A stretch of DNA of 64,000 nucleotides, from the NCBI GenBank assembly GCA_034506175.1, contig JAPDQB010000002.1:62001-126000 (forward strand), given 5' to 3'. Position numbers and translations under genes: made by a program. The stretch comes from a candidate division KSB1 bacterium. GTDB taxonomy: Bacteria; Zhuqueibacterota; Zhuqueibacteria; Zhuqueibacterales; Zhuqueibacteraceae. This document shows positions 1 through 9,197 of the stretch, in pieces. The notes beneath the pieces are model-generated. The model did not search any database. It was given only the letters and a program-made list of their open reading frames with translations, and had not been told where the DNA came from. Numbering within the stretch: position 1 is the stretch's first letter; every line of letters begins with the position of its first letter.

Positions 1-1
1 C

Positions 2-2239
2 GCGGCTCTAATTCTGCTGCTGGGTGCGGCAACGACCGGCTCGGCGCAGATTGAAGTGTATTCGTCTGCCGACACCGCAACAGCGGCGAGTGTACCCAGT
101 AACGCCACGCCGCGCACCAACGAAACCATCAGCGTAACGATTAATGCCAATGTCAGCGCCTTGCAGGCGCCTAACAACAGGCTCGCAGCGTATCAGGCGA
201 CATTAAATTGGAATCCCGCCGTCATCCAATTTCTCAGTACGACACCGGCCCCGGCGCCTTGGGACACGCCTAATTTGAACACCAATGAGACTGCGACTGG
301 CAAGCTCGAGTGGAACGATTTTGTTGCCGGAGGCGTCTCGGGACAATTCAATCTCCTCATTGTCAATTTCAGAGTCGTGGGCCCCGCCGGCTCAAGCTCG
401 GTTCTCGATCTCAACTTTGTCGAGATGACCACCTCGACGTTCCAGAGCCTGCTGAGCGTCTTGAGAGTCACCGACGGCAAAGTCACCGTTCGCGGCAACT
501 CGCCGCCGGTTTTGACGGCGATTCCGAATCAAACGATGAATGAGGGCGCGACGCTGAATATCCCGCTTGCAGCCACGGATCCTGACGGCGACAGAATTAC
601 CTTGCGCGCCAGCAATGCGCCTGCTTTTGCAATCTTGACTGACAATGGCAACGGAACCGGCACGCTGCGCTTGACGCCGGGCCGGGACGATGCCGGCAGT
701 TATCCAAATATCAAAATTTTTGCAACCGATAACGGCGCGCCGCCGCTGTCGGATTCGACACAGTTCAATCTCACCGTTCTCAACACCCTGCCTCCTCTCG
801 TTTGCTCGGTGGCAATTGTGACGCCTAAAGATAACGCCGTCACTTGCGACGATTCAGTGAACGTTTGCGTCGCCACGACGATTTCCGGCACGGTGGGACC
901 AACCACCAAAACGCTCGCAGTCAAAGGTTTTCCGGTGCCGGTCGATTGCGTTAAAATCCCTCTCGTCAACGGCGCGAACACGATTATTGCCACACTCACG
1001 GTGAAAGATTCATTGAGCACCTGTGAGGCGGCGGATACGATTACCGTTTTCGCCAAATTAACTCCGCTCTCGTGCACGCTCACCCTCACGGCGCCGAAAG
1101 ACAGCGCGGTCGTCTGCACGGATAGTGTCGATGTAAAAGGCGCGACCACGATCATCGGCGGCGTTCCGCCTTTTACAACGACTTGCGTGGTGAATGGCGT
1201 GCCGGCGACGGTGGCCGGCAACACGTTCGCCGCGCGCGTGAAATTGAATGCCGGTTGGAATACGTTGCTCGCAACTTGCACGGTGACCGACAGTTGCAAA
1301 AAGTCGGTGGTTTGCCGCGACACCGTTCGCGTTCGATTTGTTTCCGACAAAACCGCTCCGACTTGCGTCTTTTCGCATGGCTACCAATCGGTGACCGGCG
1401 TTTTCATGGACGATGAAAGCGGCATTGCCAAAATCGAGCCGCTCTTTTTGTTCAATGCCAAGCTCACCGTCGACCCGTTCACGCCAGGCGCCAAGAAGGT
1501 GAATTTCCGTCTTGATGCCATCGATTTTAGCACATACATCGGCTTCGACATCAAAATCACCGACGTCTGTGGCAACTCGCATGTCTGCGATCCGGTGATG
1601 CTGCAGCTCAGCGCCGAGCGCGCCAACAATCCGTACGTTTTCACCTTCCGCAGTGTTGATCGCTACTTTCATGTGACGAACCGTGGTTTGTCGGAGATTC
1701 GCGTGGAGTTGAATGGCAGGCGCTTCAGTTTGAACGCCGAACGCCGCGGCGGTGTCGTGCAGTCGCTGGCTGTTTACTCCATGCCGCGTGAAGGCGAGAT
1801 GACGATTGATTTGCAGCCGTATTTGCGCCCGGTCGGCGACAACGACATTCGCATCGAAGTCGCTGGTCCGCCCGGAAGCGGCGCCGATCTTCTCATCATC
1901 GATGATATTCACGAAGCCGATCGCGCCCTGGTGCTGCAACAACCGCCGGAGGCGTATGAGTTATCGCAAAATTACCCGAACCCATTCAATCCCGAAACGA
2001 TGATTCGCTTTAGCATACCGGCTCATATCCCAGCAGGCACAACGGTCCAATTGCGAATTTACAACCTCCTCGGCGAAGTGGTGCGGACGTTGGTGGATGA
2101 GCCCATGCTGCCGGGCCGCTACACCGCGCGCTGGAACGGCCGTAATGATCGCGGCGCGCCGGTCGCCGCCGGCGTTTATATCTATCGTCTCGTTGCCGGT
2201 GATTATCGGGTCACGAAGCGGCTGCTGTTGTTGAAATAA
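2..2239 (+). CDS. Secreted cohesin/cadherin-like protein with C-terminal sorting domain (5' end cut by window)
   Basis: The reading frame is open to the left window edge. The first codons encode a hydrophobic stretch ending GSAQ, the tail of a signal peptide, so the true start lies outside the window. After it come a cohesin-like beta-sandwich (about residues 25-150) and a cadherin-like repeat with the calcium-binding motif DPDGD (about 170-245). Two Cys-rich Ig-like repeats follow, each opening with a 'PKD.AV.C.DSV' pattern, then a less clear beta-rich region. The last 85 residues form a FlgD-like secretion/sorting domain containing NYPNPFNPET and GVYIYRLVAG. Families with this tail are exported and anchored by a type IX-like pathway in FCB bacteria. 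The role is probably adhesion or scaffolding at the cell surface; the ligand is unknown. A strong terminator follows. Confidence 0.85.
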   Translation, partial: AALILLLGAATTGSAQIEVYSSADTATAASVPSNATPRTNETISVTINANVSALQAPNNRLAAYQATLNWNPAVIQFLSTTPAPAPWDTPNLNTNETATGKLEWNDFVAGGVSGQFNLLIVNFRVVGPAGSSSVLDLNFVEMTTSTFQSLLSVLRVTDGKVTVRGNSPPVLTAIPNQTMNEGATLNIPLAATDPDGDRITLRASNAPAFAILTDNGNGTGTLRLTPGRDDAGSYPNIKIFATDNGAPPLSDSTQFNLTVLNTLPPLVCSVAIVTPKDNAVTCDDSVNVCVATTISGTVGPTTKTLAVKGFPVPVDCVKIPLVNGANTIIATLTVKDSLSTCEAADTITVFAKLTPLSCTLTLTAPKDSAVVCTDSVDVKGATTIIGGVPPFTTTCVVNGVPATVAGNTFAARVKLNAGWNTLLATCTVTDSCKKSVVCRDTVRVRFVSDKTAPTCVFSHGYQSVTGVFMDDESGIAKIEPLFLFNAKLTVDPFTPGAKKVNFRLDAIDFSTYIGFDIKITDVCGNSHVCDPVMLQLSAERANNPYVFTFRSVDRYFHVTNRGLSEIRVELNGRRFSLNAERRGGVVQSLAVYSMPREGEMTIDLQPYLRPVGDNDIRIEVAGPPGSGADLLIIDDIHEADRALVLQQPPEAYELSQNYPNPFNPETMIRFSIPAHIPAGTTVQLRIYNLLGEVVRTLVDEPMLPGRYTARWNGRNDRGAPVAAGVYIYRLVAGDYRVTKRLLLLK

Positions 2240-2300
2240 GCGTAAACGTCATTCGTAAAACGTAATCCGATTAATTTTGCGTTTTCCGTTTGAAGTGCGG

Positions 2301-2343
2301 AAACGCCACTTGTTCTTGCAAGAGCAAGTGGCGTTTTATTTTG
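2301..2343 (+). terminator. Rho-independent terminator
   Basis: A nearly perfect stem (AACGCCACTTG pairing with CAAGTGGCGTT, extended inward by TTCTTG/CAAGAG) is followed by TTTTATTTT. It lies about 60 bp after the stop of the secreted surface protein and ends that transcript. Confidence 0.85.
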
Positions 2344-2481
2344 CGCTTGACTTTTCCCCAACTTTTCTCTATTCTTTCTCATGGCCTGCGCCTCGCTTTG
2401 ATGAACAGCGACCAGCAGAGAAATTCCAAAGCCTGATCCCCAGGTTGTGTGCGACAACTTATCCATCTCCAGGGAGAGATT

Positions 2482-5400
2482 ATGCAGCGACGCCGCTTTC
2501 CTGCCTTGATTATCGCGGTTCTATTTTGTTTTTCTTCCGCGCTGTACCCCGACATTTTTCCTGCCGACACGATGAAAGCCACCAAGCAAGATTCCATCAA
2601 GAAATCAGATGCCTCAAAGAAAAAAGAGTGGGACGTCACCGCGGCGCATGGTCCCACCAGCGACGTTGAATTTACCACGACAGAAGGGACGTGGATGAAT
2701 CTCGACGTGAGTCCGGATGGCAAAGAGATTGTCTTTGATTTGTTGGGTGACATTTATATCATGCCGATCACCGGCGGCGCGGCGAAGTTGCTCGCCGGCG
2801 GGCCCGCGTTTGAAGTGCAGCCGCGTTTCAGTCCCGATGGCAAAAAGATCAGTTACACCAGCGACCGCGCCGGCGGGGATAATATTTGGGTGATGAATCG
2901 CGACGGCTCCGGCGCGAAAGCGGTGACGAAGGAAGATTTTCGGTTGTTGAACAATGCGAGTTGGACGCCGGACGGCAAGTATCTCGTCGCGCGCAAGCAT
3001 TTTACCGGCACGCGCTCGCTGGGGGCCGGCGAGCTGTGGTTGTATCACGCATCCGGCGGCCTTGAAGGTTTGCAGCTCACCAAGCGCCGAAACGATCAAC
3101 AAGATGCCGGCGAGCCAAGTGTTTCTCCCGATGGCCGCTACGTTTATTTCAGCGAGGACATGAGTCCGGGCCCGTTCTTTCAGTACAACAAAGATCCCAA
3201 CGGACAAATTTATGTCATTCGCCGTTATGATCGTGAAACGGGCAAGCTCACAAACTTCGTCACTGGCGCCGGCGGCGCGGTGCGGCCGCAACCTTCGCCG
3301 GACGGTAAATATATCGCCTTCGTGCGGCGCGTGCGCCTGAAGAGCGTGCTCTATCTCTACGATTTGCAAACCGGCGAGGAACTGCCGATTTATGACGGCT
3401 TGAGCAAAGATCAGCAAGAAACATGGGCGATCTTCGGAGTTTATCCGAATTACGCCTGGACGCCGGACAGCAAGAACATTGTGATTTGGGCAAAAGGCAA
3501 AATTTGGAAAATCGATATTGCCGCCAAGAAAGCCGCGCCGATTCCATTCGAAGCAAAAGTCAAACAGACCATCACCGCGGCGCTGCGCTATCCACAAAAA
3601 GCCAGTCTGGACTCGGTTGAAGTGAAAATGCTTCGCAGCGCCGTGACTTCGCCGGATGGCCTTTGGCTCGTCTTCAACGCCGCCGGCCATTTGTGGAAAA
3701 AACGTTTGCCCAACGGCGCGGCGCAGCGGCTGACCAATGACAGCCATTTCGAGTTCGAACCGGCGTTTAGTCCGGACGGCAAGTGGGTGGTTTACACAAC
3801 GTGGAATGACACCGCACTCGGCGCGGTTTATAAAACCTCTCTCGATGGCCGCCTCAGACCTCAAAAGCTTGTTACCCGCAAAGGTTATTATCTGGGCCCC
3901 AAATTCTCACCGGATGGACAGAAAATCGTTTATCAGCGCGATAACGGCAACAGCGTTTTGGGATTTGCGCACGGCACCGAAACCGGCCTCTATTGGATTT
4001 CCGCCAATGGCGGCCAGCCGAATTTGATCACTGAAGAGGGCCGCGACCCGCGCTTCAATCGCAAGGGTGATCGCATCTTTTATCTCACCGGCGGCGGCAT
4101 GGAGAAAACTTACAAAAGTGTGCGATTGGACGGTGGTGAGCCGCGCGAGCATTTCAAGCTGAAATATGTCACTGATGTCGTGCCGAGTCCGAACGAAGAG
4201 TGGGTGGCGTTCACCGAGTTGTTCAACGCCTACATTGCGCCGTTTCCGCAAACCGGTGGGGTGATCGAGCTCAACGCCAATACCAAAGCGATTCCGGTGA
4301 AAAAAGTTTCGCGCGACGCCGGCAGTTATCTGCACTGGTCCGGCGACAGCAAAAAGCTGCACTGGACGATCGGCCCGGAATATTTCACGCGCGAGCTGAC
4401 GCGCAGTTTCAAATTCGTCGAAGGCGCTCCGGACAGCATTCCGCCGCCGGACACCATCGGCCTGCGCATCAACTTGAAATTAAAAACCGATGTCCCAACG
4501 GGCAAACTGGCTTTGGTGGGGGCGCGCATCATCACGATGCGCGGCGACGAGGTGATCGAGAACGGCACGATCGTCGTTGATGGCAACCGCATCGCTGCCA
4601 TCGGCAGAGCAAATGAGGTTTCGATACCTACTGATGCCAAACGCATCGAGGTGCAGGGCAAGACCATCATGCCGGGACTGATCGATGTGCACGCGCACGC
4701 GAATCATTTCTTCAGTGGATTGATGCCGCAGCAGCATTGGCCTTATTTTGCCAATCTCGCCTACGGCGTGACGACGATCCACGACCCTTCGGCGAATACC
4801 GAAACAGTTTTCAGCTTGGCGGAAATGGTGGCCGCCGGCAAGCTGGTTGGCCCGCGGGTGTATTCGACCGGCACGATTCTTTACGGCGCCGACGGCGATT
4901 TCAAAGCGGTGATCAACAATTTGGACGACGCGCGCTCGCATCTACGGCGGATGAAGGCGGTGGGGGCGTTTTCGGTGAAAAGTTATAATCAGCCGCGCCG
5001 CAATCAGCGCCAGCAGGTTATCCAAGCCGGCCGCGAGCTGCAGATGATGGTGGTGCCCGAAGGCGGCTCGACATTTTATCATAATCTCAGCATGATTCTC
5101 GACGGCCACACCGGGATCGAACATTCGATTCCGGTGGCGCCGGTTTACCACGATGTGCTCAAGCTTTGGGGCGCGAGTCAAACCGGCTACACGCCAACGT
5201 TGATCGTCGGCTACGGCGGCATTTGGGGAGAAAATTATTGGTATCAGAAAACCAACGTCTGGGAAAAATCGCGTTTGCTGAATTTCACGCCGCGGCCGAT
5301 TATCGACTCCCGCGCGCGACGGCGCATGATGATTCCGGATGATGATTTCGGCCACCTCGGCATTGCGCAAGCAGCCAAAGCGTTGCTCGACGCTGGCGCC

Positions 5401-5805
5401 AAAGTTCACCTCGGCGCGCACGGTCAGTTACAGGGACTGGGCGCACATTGGGAAATGTGGATGCTGGCCCAAGGCGGCATGACGCCGCTGCAAGCGATTC
5501 GCGCCGCAACCTTGCACGGCGCGCACTATCTCGGCTTGGATAGCGACATTGGCTCGCTCGAAACCGGCAAGCTGGCAGACTTGATCGTGCTCAATCAAAA
5601 TCCGCTTGACAATATCCAAAATAGCGAGCATATTTTGTACGTCATGAAGAACGGCCGTTTGTACGACGCCGAAACCATGAACGAGATCGGCAATCATCCG
5701 CGCTCGCGCAACACGTTCTTTTGGGAAAATCCGCGCACGAGTGAGGCGTTTGTGTGGAAGGGTGCAGGTATTGGATTCGGGGAAATACAGTGTAGTTGCC
5801 AATAA
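2482..5805 (+). CDS. Secreted amidohydrolase with N-terminal TolB-like beta-propeller
   Basis: The start is ATG 2482, preceded by AGGGAGAG at 2471-2478; an in-frame ATG 33 bp upstream has no such site. A signal peptide (about residues 1-23) leads into many PD40/TolB propeller repeats (SPDGK, SPDGKKI and similar, about 60-620). The amidohydrolase domain (about 685-1085) has the metal-binding HAH motif (H737, H739), the SVKSY lysine segment, DGHTGIEHS and the C-terminal LETGKLADLIVLNQNP signature. The propeller-plus-amidohydrolase architecture is a known but poorly characterised periplasmic family; the substrate (peptide- or imide-like) is unknown. At 1107 residues it has the usual length. The position usually held by the metal-ligand Asp carries GAHGQ, which appears to be the norm for this subfamily. 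Confidence 0.88.
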   Translation: MQRRRFPALIIAVLFCFSSALYPDIFPADTMKATKQDSIKKSDASKKKEWDVTAAHGPTSDVEFTTTEGTWMNLDVSPDGKEIVFDLLGDIYIMPITGGAAKLLAGGPAFEVQPRFSPDGKKISYTSDRAGGDNIWVMNRDGSGAKAVTKEDFRLLNNASWTPDGKYLVARKHFTGTRSLGAGELWLYHASGGLEGLQLTKRRNDQQDAGEPSVSPDGRYVYFSEDMSPGPFFQYNKDPNGQIYVIRRYDRETGKLTNFVTGAGGAVRPQPSPDGKYIAFVRRVRLKSVLYLYDLQTGEELPIYDGLSKDQQETWAIFGVYPNYAWTPDSKNIVIWAKGKIWKIDIAAKKAAPIPFEAKVKQTITAALRYPQKASLDSVEVKMLRSAVTSPDGLWLVFNAAGHLWKKRLPNGAAQRLTNDSHFEFEPAFSPDGKWVVYTTWNDTALGAVYKTSLDGRLRPQKLVTRKGYYLGPKFSPDGQKIVYQRDNGNSVLGFAHGTETGLYWISANGGQPNLITEEGRDPRFNRKGDRIFYLTGGGMEKTYKSVRLDGGEPREHFKLKYVTDVVPSPNEEWVAFTELFNAYIAPFPQTGGVIELNANTKAIPVKKVSRDAGSYLHWSGDSKKLHWTIGPEYFTRELTRSFKFVEGAPDSIPPPDTIGLRINLKLKTDVPTGKLALVGARIITMRGDEVIENGTIVVDGNRIAAIGRANEVSIPTDAKRIEVQGKTIMPGLIDVHAHANHFFSGLMPQQHWPYFANLAYGVTTIHDPSANTETVFSLAEMVAAGKLVGPRVYSTGTILYGADGDFKAVINNLDDARSHLRRMKAVGAFSVKSYNQPRRNQRQQVIQAGRELQMMVVPEGGSTFYHNLSMILDGHTGIEHSIPVAPVYHDVLKLWGASQTGYTPTLIVGYGGIWGENYWYQKTNVWEKSRLLNFTPRPIIDSRARRRMMIPDDDFGHLGIAQAAKALLDAGAKVHLGAHGQLQGLGAHWEMWMLAQGGMTPLQAIRAATLHGAHYLGLDSDIGSLETGKLADLIVLNQNPLDNIQNSEHILYVMKNGRLYDAETMNEIGNHPRSRNTFFWENPRTSEAFVWKGAGIGFGEIQCSCQ

Positions 5806-5872
5806 AAGTGTCAGCGGGTCAATTGGAAAAACAAGCTAAAGGCAAACCAGCAAACTTTTTTAACAAGTTGCC

Positions 5873-6220
5873 ATGTCAAAACTCGGCCACAGCCTCGATG
5901 CAATTGTTGAGCAGTCGGAGAAGCTGAAACAGGTTCGCAAAGACGAACTGCGTTTTGGCGACTGGGTGATCGTGGTGACGATGAACTCGATCTATTCGAT
6001 TCGCGTCATCGAAGACGATTTCTATCTCGTCTCCGGCGGCTGGTTCGACAAGAATGGGATTTCGCCGCTGAAAACGACGATTGCCGGCTGCACCTGGGGC
6101 GGCAGCATCATCAAAGCCGATATTGTCGCGGCGTGCGGACTCAGTTTGGAATTTGGCAATCGGGTGGTGACCAGCCCCATTCAAAAAATTTGTGTCGTGC
6201 CGGGCAGCGGGGAGAATTGA
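5873..6220 (+). CDS. Conserved hypothetical protein, 115 aa
   Basis: A compact soluble protein with no signal peptide or membrane segment. A short helical start (residues 1-25) is followed by a beta-rich core, 'FGDWVIVVTMNSIYSIRV', and two cysteines. I do not recognise the family. It is probably real because the frame has codon use like its neighbours and fills the space between the amidohydrolase and the IS66 relic. No clear Shine-Dalgarno precedes the ATG. It could be transcribed with the amidohydrolase, 67 bp upstream. Confidence 0.6.
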   Translation: MSKLGHSLDAIVEQSEKLKQVRKDELRFGDWVIVVTMNSIYSIRVIEDDFYLVSGGWFDKNGISPLKTTIAGCTWGGSIIKADIVAACGLSLEFGNRVVTSPIQKICVVPGSGEN

Positions 6221-6359
6221 GTCGAACTAAAGCCATCATCTTCTGCGTCGCCCATTTCGGTGGCGTTTGGCGTCAACCATCCAAACCGTGCTAACGGCTT
6301 CGGGAGAAATAAGCGTATCCGTCCGGTGAACCCCAGCTTGCCGGCGAGCGGAGGGGTTG

Positions 6360-6823
6360 TTATATTGAAGTAGCGGGTTTCCAGTTCTGTGGCAAAAGCT
6401 CGGCGACGCGCCGGTGTGGATGGTCGGCGATGCGGCTGAGCACGTCTTTGAGATGGGCAAACGGTTCCACGCCGTGGGGCGCTTGGTAGTTGCCACCAGA
6501 GAATAAATCAACGTCGCACCCCGGGCACCTTCATGTGAGCCAGCAAACAAATAGTTTTTCCGTCCCAGCGCCACCGGCCGAATCGCATTCTCGATCCAGT
6601 TGTTGTCCATCTCGAAACGACCGTCGCTGATATAGCGCTCCAGCTTCGACCACTGGCCGAGGGTGTAGCCAATGGCTTTGCCCATGATGCTCTTTGGCAA
6701 AACTTCTCGCACCTGTTGACCCAGCCAGGCTTTGATCGCAATCAGAATCGGCTGGGCGGACTCCTGCCGAGACCGATAGCGCTCGGCATGCGACAAATTC
6801 ATTTCCCGTGCCTGGCGCTGCAT
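6360..6823 (-). pseudogene. IS66 transposase C-terminal fragment, frameshifted
   Basis: The minus-strand frame encodes the end of an IS66 DDE transposase: SDGRFEMDNNWIENAIRP (with the catalytic Glu region), then GRKNYLFAGSHEGARGA. Near 6490 the frame shifts by one base. The expected C-terminus GVEPFAHLKDVLSRIADHP...ELLPQNW continues in the next frame and stops at 6360. The N-terminal two thirds, with the first two catalytic Asp, are missing. Inactive. Confidence 0.85.
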
Positions 6824-7026
6824 CCGAAGCTTTTGCGCATGTCGGTGGCCTGGGCGTAGCGGTAAAATTTAAAATGGGCGGTAATCGGGAACATGTTCGC
6901 CGAGCGCGACAAGGTGAGATTCTTTTGCCTGCAAAAAGCTTTTTGGGAGAGGCCGCTGGCGAGGTACTTCTCAATGCGGGCGAACATCTCCTGGGCGCGC
7001 GCGGTGAGTGAGTTTGAGTTCGACAT
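6799..7026 (-). pseudogene. IS66 tnpA/tnpB N-terminal remnants fused by deletion
   Basis: Residues 1-41 match the IS66 accessory protein TnpA (AQEMFARIEKYLASGLSQKA, FCRQKNLTLS). The reading frame then jumps straight into the start of TnpB (MFPITAHFKFYRYAQATDMR, KSF) and stops. A second deletion joins it to the transposase fragment at about 6825-6835. No functional product is expected. Confidence 0.75.
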
Positions 7027-7122
7027 GATTTTCCTTCTGGTTGTTTACTTTGCGACGATGGAGGAAAAATATGAAATCTCCCCCACAAAAAAAGATGCGG
7101 TTCACCGAGGGGATACGTTTGG

Positions 7123-7478
7123 GGCAACTTTACGCGAAATTGACTCGTTTGTTTCGGCGCTGCCTTCCAAAGGCTTGCTGCAAATTTTCCACTGGCTTGA
7201 TAATTTGGTTTTTAAAACATTGATTATGAGTATATGAAAAAATGACAACTTTTGCAAAGGGTTCAATTGGTAGAGACATGACGATGGTTAGGGATCATTA
7301 TGTCATATCTTTTGTCTGATGGTTCACTTCGAGGTGAGCGAAATGATTTAAGTCGGAACGCATAGTCAGGTCGTACCGGTTTCATTTTCAAATTATGCAA
7401 GGGCTTTTGTGATCGGTGCCGCGAGAAGTTTTGCGCCAGCGTTTCCGACCAAACAGTCCTTTTCTTATTTCACACCTT
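7123..7478. other. Non-coding stretch upstream of dnaJ
   Basis: About 350 bp with no convincing gene. Short open frames on the plus strand lack ribosome binding sites and have no recognisable content. A segment near 7258 superficially resembles a tRNA D-arm but has no matching acceptor stem. No CIRCE element was found in front of dnaJ. Confidence 0.5.
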
Positions 7479-8621
7479 ATGAGTGAAAAAGATTTTTATC
7501 GCATTCTCGGTGTGAGTGAAACTGCCTCAGGGGAGGAGATCAAGAAAGCCTATCGCCATCTGGCGAAAAAGTATCATCCGGATCGCAACAAAGGCGACAA
7601 GCAAGCCGAAGAACGATTCAAGGAGATCAACGAGGCTTACGATATTCTGGGCGACCCCGAGAAGCGGAAAAAATATGATCAACTGCGCAAGTTCGGCGCG
7701 GGCCATTTTGCCGAACAAGGCGTGTCGTGGGAAGACTTGCTCCGGCAGTTCGGCGGCGCGGCCAGGGGGACTGGTACGCGCTTCGGCGGCGGCCAGGGCT
7801 TTGATTTCTCCAATCTCGGTTTTGATTTTGGCTTTGGCGACGTGTTCAGCTCGTTCTTCGATCAGGGCGATTTCATCCGGCGCTCGCGCGGCAGCCCGCA
7901 AACCGGCGCAGATGTTCATGTCGAAGTGACTATTCCGTTTCAGACGGCCGTTGCAGGTGGTCAAGTGCAAGTTACGGTTCCCAAAGAAACAACCTGCGCC
8001 AACTGCAACGGCACAGCGGCGGAACCAGGCTCGAGAGTCGAAATTTGCAATTTTTGCCAGGGGCGCGGCACGGTGAGCGAAGGCCGCGGCGGTTTCGCCA
8101 TTAGCCGGCCATGTCCGCGTTGTTTGGGCCGCGGCAAAATCATCGAACGGCCCTGCCATGTTTGCGGCGGCACCGGCACGGTTACCACACAACGCACGAT
8201 CGCGGTGCAGATTCCGGCAGGGGTTGAAGATGGCGTCACATTGCGCCTCGCCGGACAGGGCAACGTTGGAGTAGCGGGCGGCCCGTCGGGCGATTTGTTG
8301 CTCACGGTTCACGTGGAAGAGGACCAATTTTTCAAGCGCAAAGGCGTCAACGTTCAAGTCGAAATTCCTTTAAATGTGGCGCAGGCGATTCTCGGTACGA
8401 AAGTTCGCATCCGCACGCCGCAAGGCAAGAAGGTGCTCCTGCGCATCCCCGCCGGCACGGATAGCGGACATACGTTCCGGCTGCGGGGCATGGGCATTAA
8501 AAGCGTGAATGCGACCGGCGACATGTTCGTTACCGTAAAAGTGGAAACCCCGAAAAATCTCACAGCCGCGCAGCGCGAGCTGATTCAGCAATTCGCCCGC
8601 TCGGCTGGCATGAAGCATTAG
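7479..8621 (+). CDS. dnaJ: Chaperone DnaJ
   Basis: Type I (DnaJA) Hsp40 co-chaperone, which stimulates DnaK ATPase and delivers unfolded clients in the cytoplasm. The ATG at 7479 gives the canonical SEKDFYRILGV start; an upstream in-frame ATG adds 21 unrelated residues. J domain residues 1-70 with H33-P34-D35, then a Gly/Phe-rich linker (about 75-140) and four CxxCxGxG-type zinc motifs (CANCNGTA, CNFCQGRG, CPRCLGRG, CHVCGGTG). The first ends in TA rather than GxG, a mild deviation. The C-terminal substrate-binding beta-domains follow. Length 380 is standard. No dnaK or grpE lies beside it; hsp20 and lon follow 2.5 kb downstream. Confidence 0.97.
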   Translation: MSEKDFYRILGVSETASGEEIKKAYRHLAKKYHPDRNKGDKQAEERFKEINEAYDILGDPEKRKKYDQLRKFGAGHFAEQGVSWEDLLRQFGGAARGTGTRFGGGQGFDFSNLGFDFGFGDVFSSFFDQGDFIRRSRGSPQTGADVHVEVTIPFQTAVAGGQVQVTVPKETTCANCNGTAAEPGSRVEICNFCQGRGTVSEGRGGFAISRPCPRCLGRGKIIERPCHVCGGTGTVTTQRTIAVQIPAGVEDGVTLRLAGQGNVGVAGGPSGDLLLTVHVEEDQFFKRKGVNVQVEIPLNVAQAILGTKVRIRTPQGKKVLLRIPAGTDSGHTFRLRGMGIKSVNATGDMFVTVKVETPKNLTAAQRELIQQFARSAGMKH

Positions 8622-8760
8622 CCTGTTGCAAGCAATATCTTTGCAAAAAACTTCCCGCCGAGAGACACTAAGACACCGAGATTCGCCGAAAAAATCTTTT
8701 CGGCGTCACGCGGTGGTTTCGGCGGAAAAACTTTTCCTAATTAATGAGGAGCAAGTGACC

Positions 8761-8907
8761 ATGAAAGTATCATGCAAATTCGTGAGCATTTCTTTGTTGC
8801 TCACCGGCATCGTCATCGGCGCGCTGGTTTTCTCGCATTTCAACGAGGCCTCGCAGCCGCAGGCTTTCAGCTTTCCTCTGAAAATAAGTTCGTCGTTGCG
8901 CCTTTAG
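8761..8907 (+). pseudogene. N-terminal stub resembling an HtrA/Do-type periplasmic protease
   Basis: A strong Shine-Dalgarno (ATGAGGAGCAAGTGACC) precedes an ATG encoding 48 residues: an uncleaved-type signal anchor (SISLLLTGIVIGALVF) and a short tail, then a stop. The anchor resembles the N-terminus of Do-family serine proteases of FCB bacteria, but no protease domain follows. Instead a palindromic repeat begins at about 8888, inside the last codons. I read it as a gene start cut off by deletion or repeat insertion. A genuine 48-residue membrane peptide cannot be excluded. Confidence 0.45.
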
Positions 8908-8957
8908 GCGTCGGGCTCCCGACAAAAGTTGAACGCCTGAAGGCGACACGACAAACG
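8888..8957. repeat. Imperfect palindromic repeat, family B
   Basis: Arms GTCGTTGCGCCTTTAGGCGT and ACGCCTGAAGGCGACACGAC flank a short centre (GGGCTCCCGACAAAAGTTG). Related arms occur at 10885-10910, 42663-42682 and 53754-53776. It is intergenic and looks like a REP/MITE-type element. Confidence 0.6.
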
Positions 8958-9013
8958 TTTATTTTCATCATTATCGGGTGCCGCGCCCGGCATGGGCAAT
9001 TACCACGAAAATG

Positions 9014-9063
9014 CCGTAGCGCAGGCTTCCAGCCGGCATGCAGACAAGATGTCTGCGCTACGG
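9014..9063. repeat. Palindrome-ended intergenic repeat, family A (copy 1)
   Basis: A 50-bp unit with perfect 11-bp inverted ends, CCGTAGCGCAG and CTGCGCTACGG, enclosing a core with TGCAGACAAGATGT. The same unit occurs at 14143-14189 and 38562-38618. Just downstream (9071-9112) two more small hairpins, CGTTAC/GTAACG and GCAGGCA/TGCCTGC, look like a degenerate second copy. Confidence 0.75.
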
Positions 9064-9197
9064 TCTCTCGCGTTACAGACGGCGTAACGCAGGCATCGCT
9101 GCCTGCTCTGCGACCATCGTGATGGGTGTGCAAACGTACATGACAAATTTCTCTGGATCGCTTCGGCATCCATAACTTTTATCCGACGGCGATTTTT

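Larger units (their letters stand above)
6309..7122 (-). mobile_element. IS66-family element, internally deleted to about 0.8 kb
   Basis: The ends carry related inverted repeats: AAGCGTATCCGTCCGGTGAA at 6311-6330 and, inverted, GGTTCACCGAGGGGATACG at 7099-7117, matching at about 16 of 20 positions. This is consistent with the IS66 terminal motif GTAAGCG. Inside are pieces of all three IS66 genes in the normal order on the minus strand (accessory tnpA, tnpB N-terminus, transposase C-terminus). A full element is about 2.5 kb, so most of tnpB and the transposase is gone. The 8 bp flanking each side are not duplicated. It is not autonomous. Confidence 0.82.

Noticed and set aside
7255..7335. tRNA-like start GGTTCAATTGGTAGAGA
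   Set aside because: D-arm-like string only. No acceptor stem, anticodon arm or T-arm can be drawn around it.
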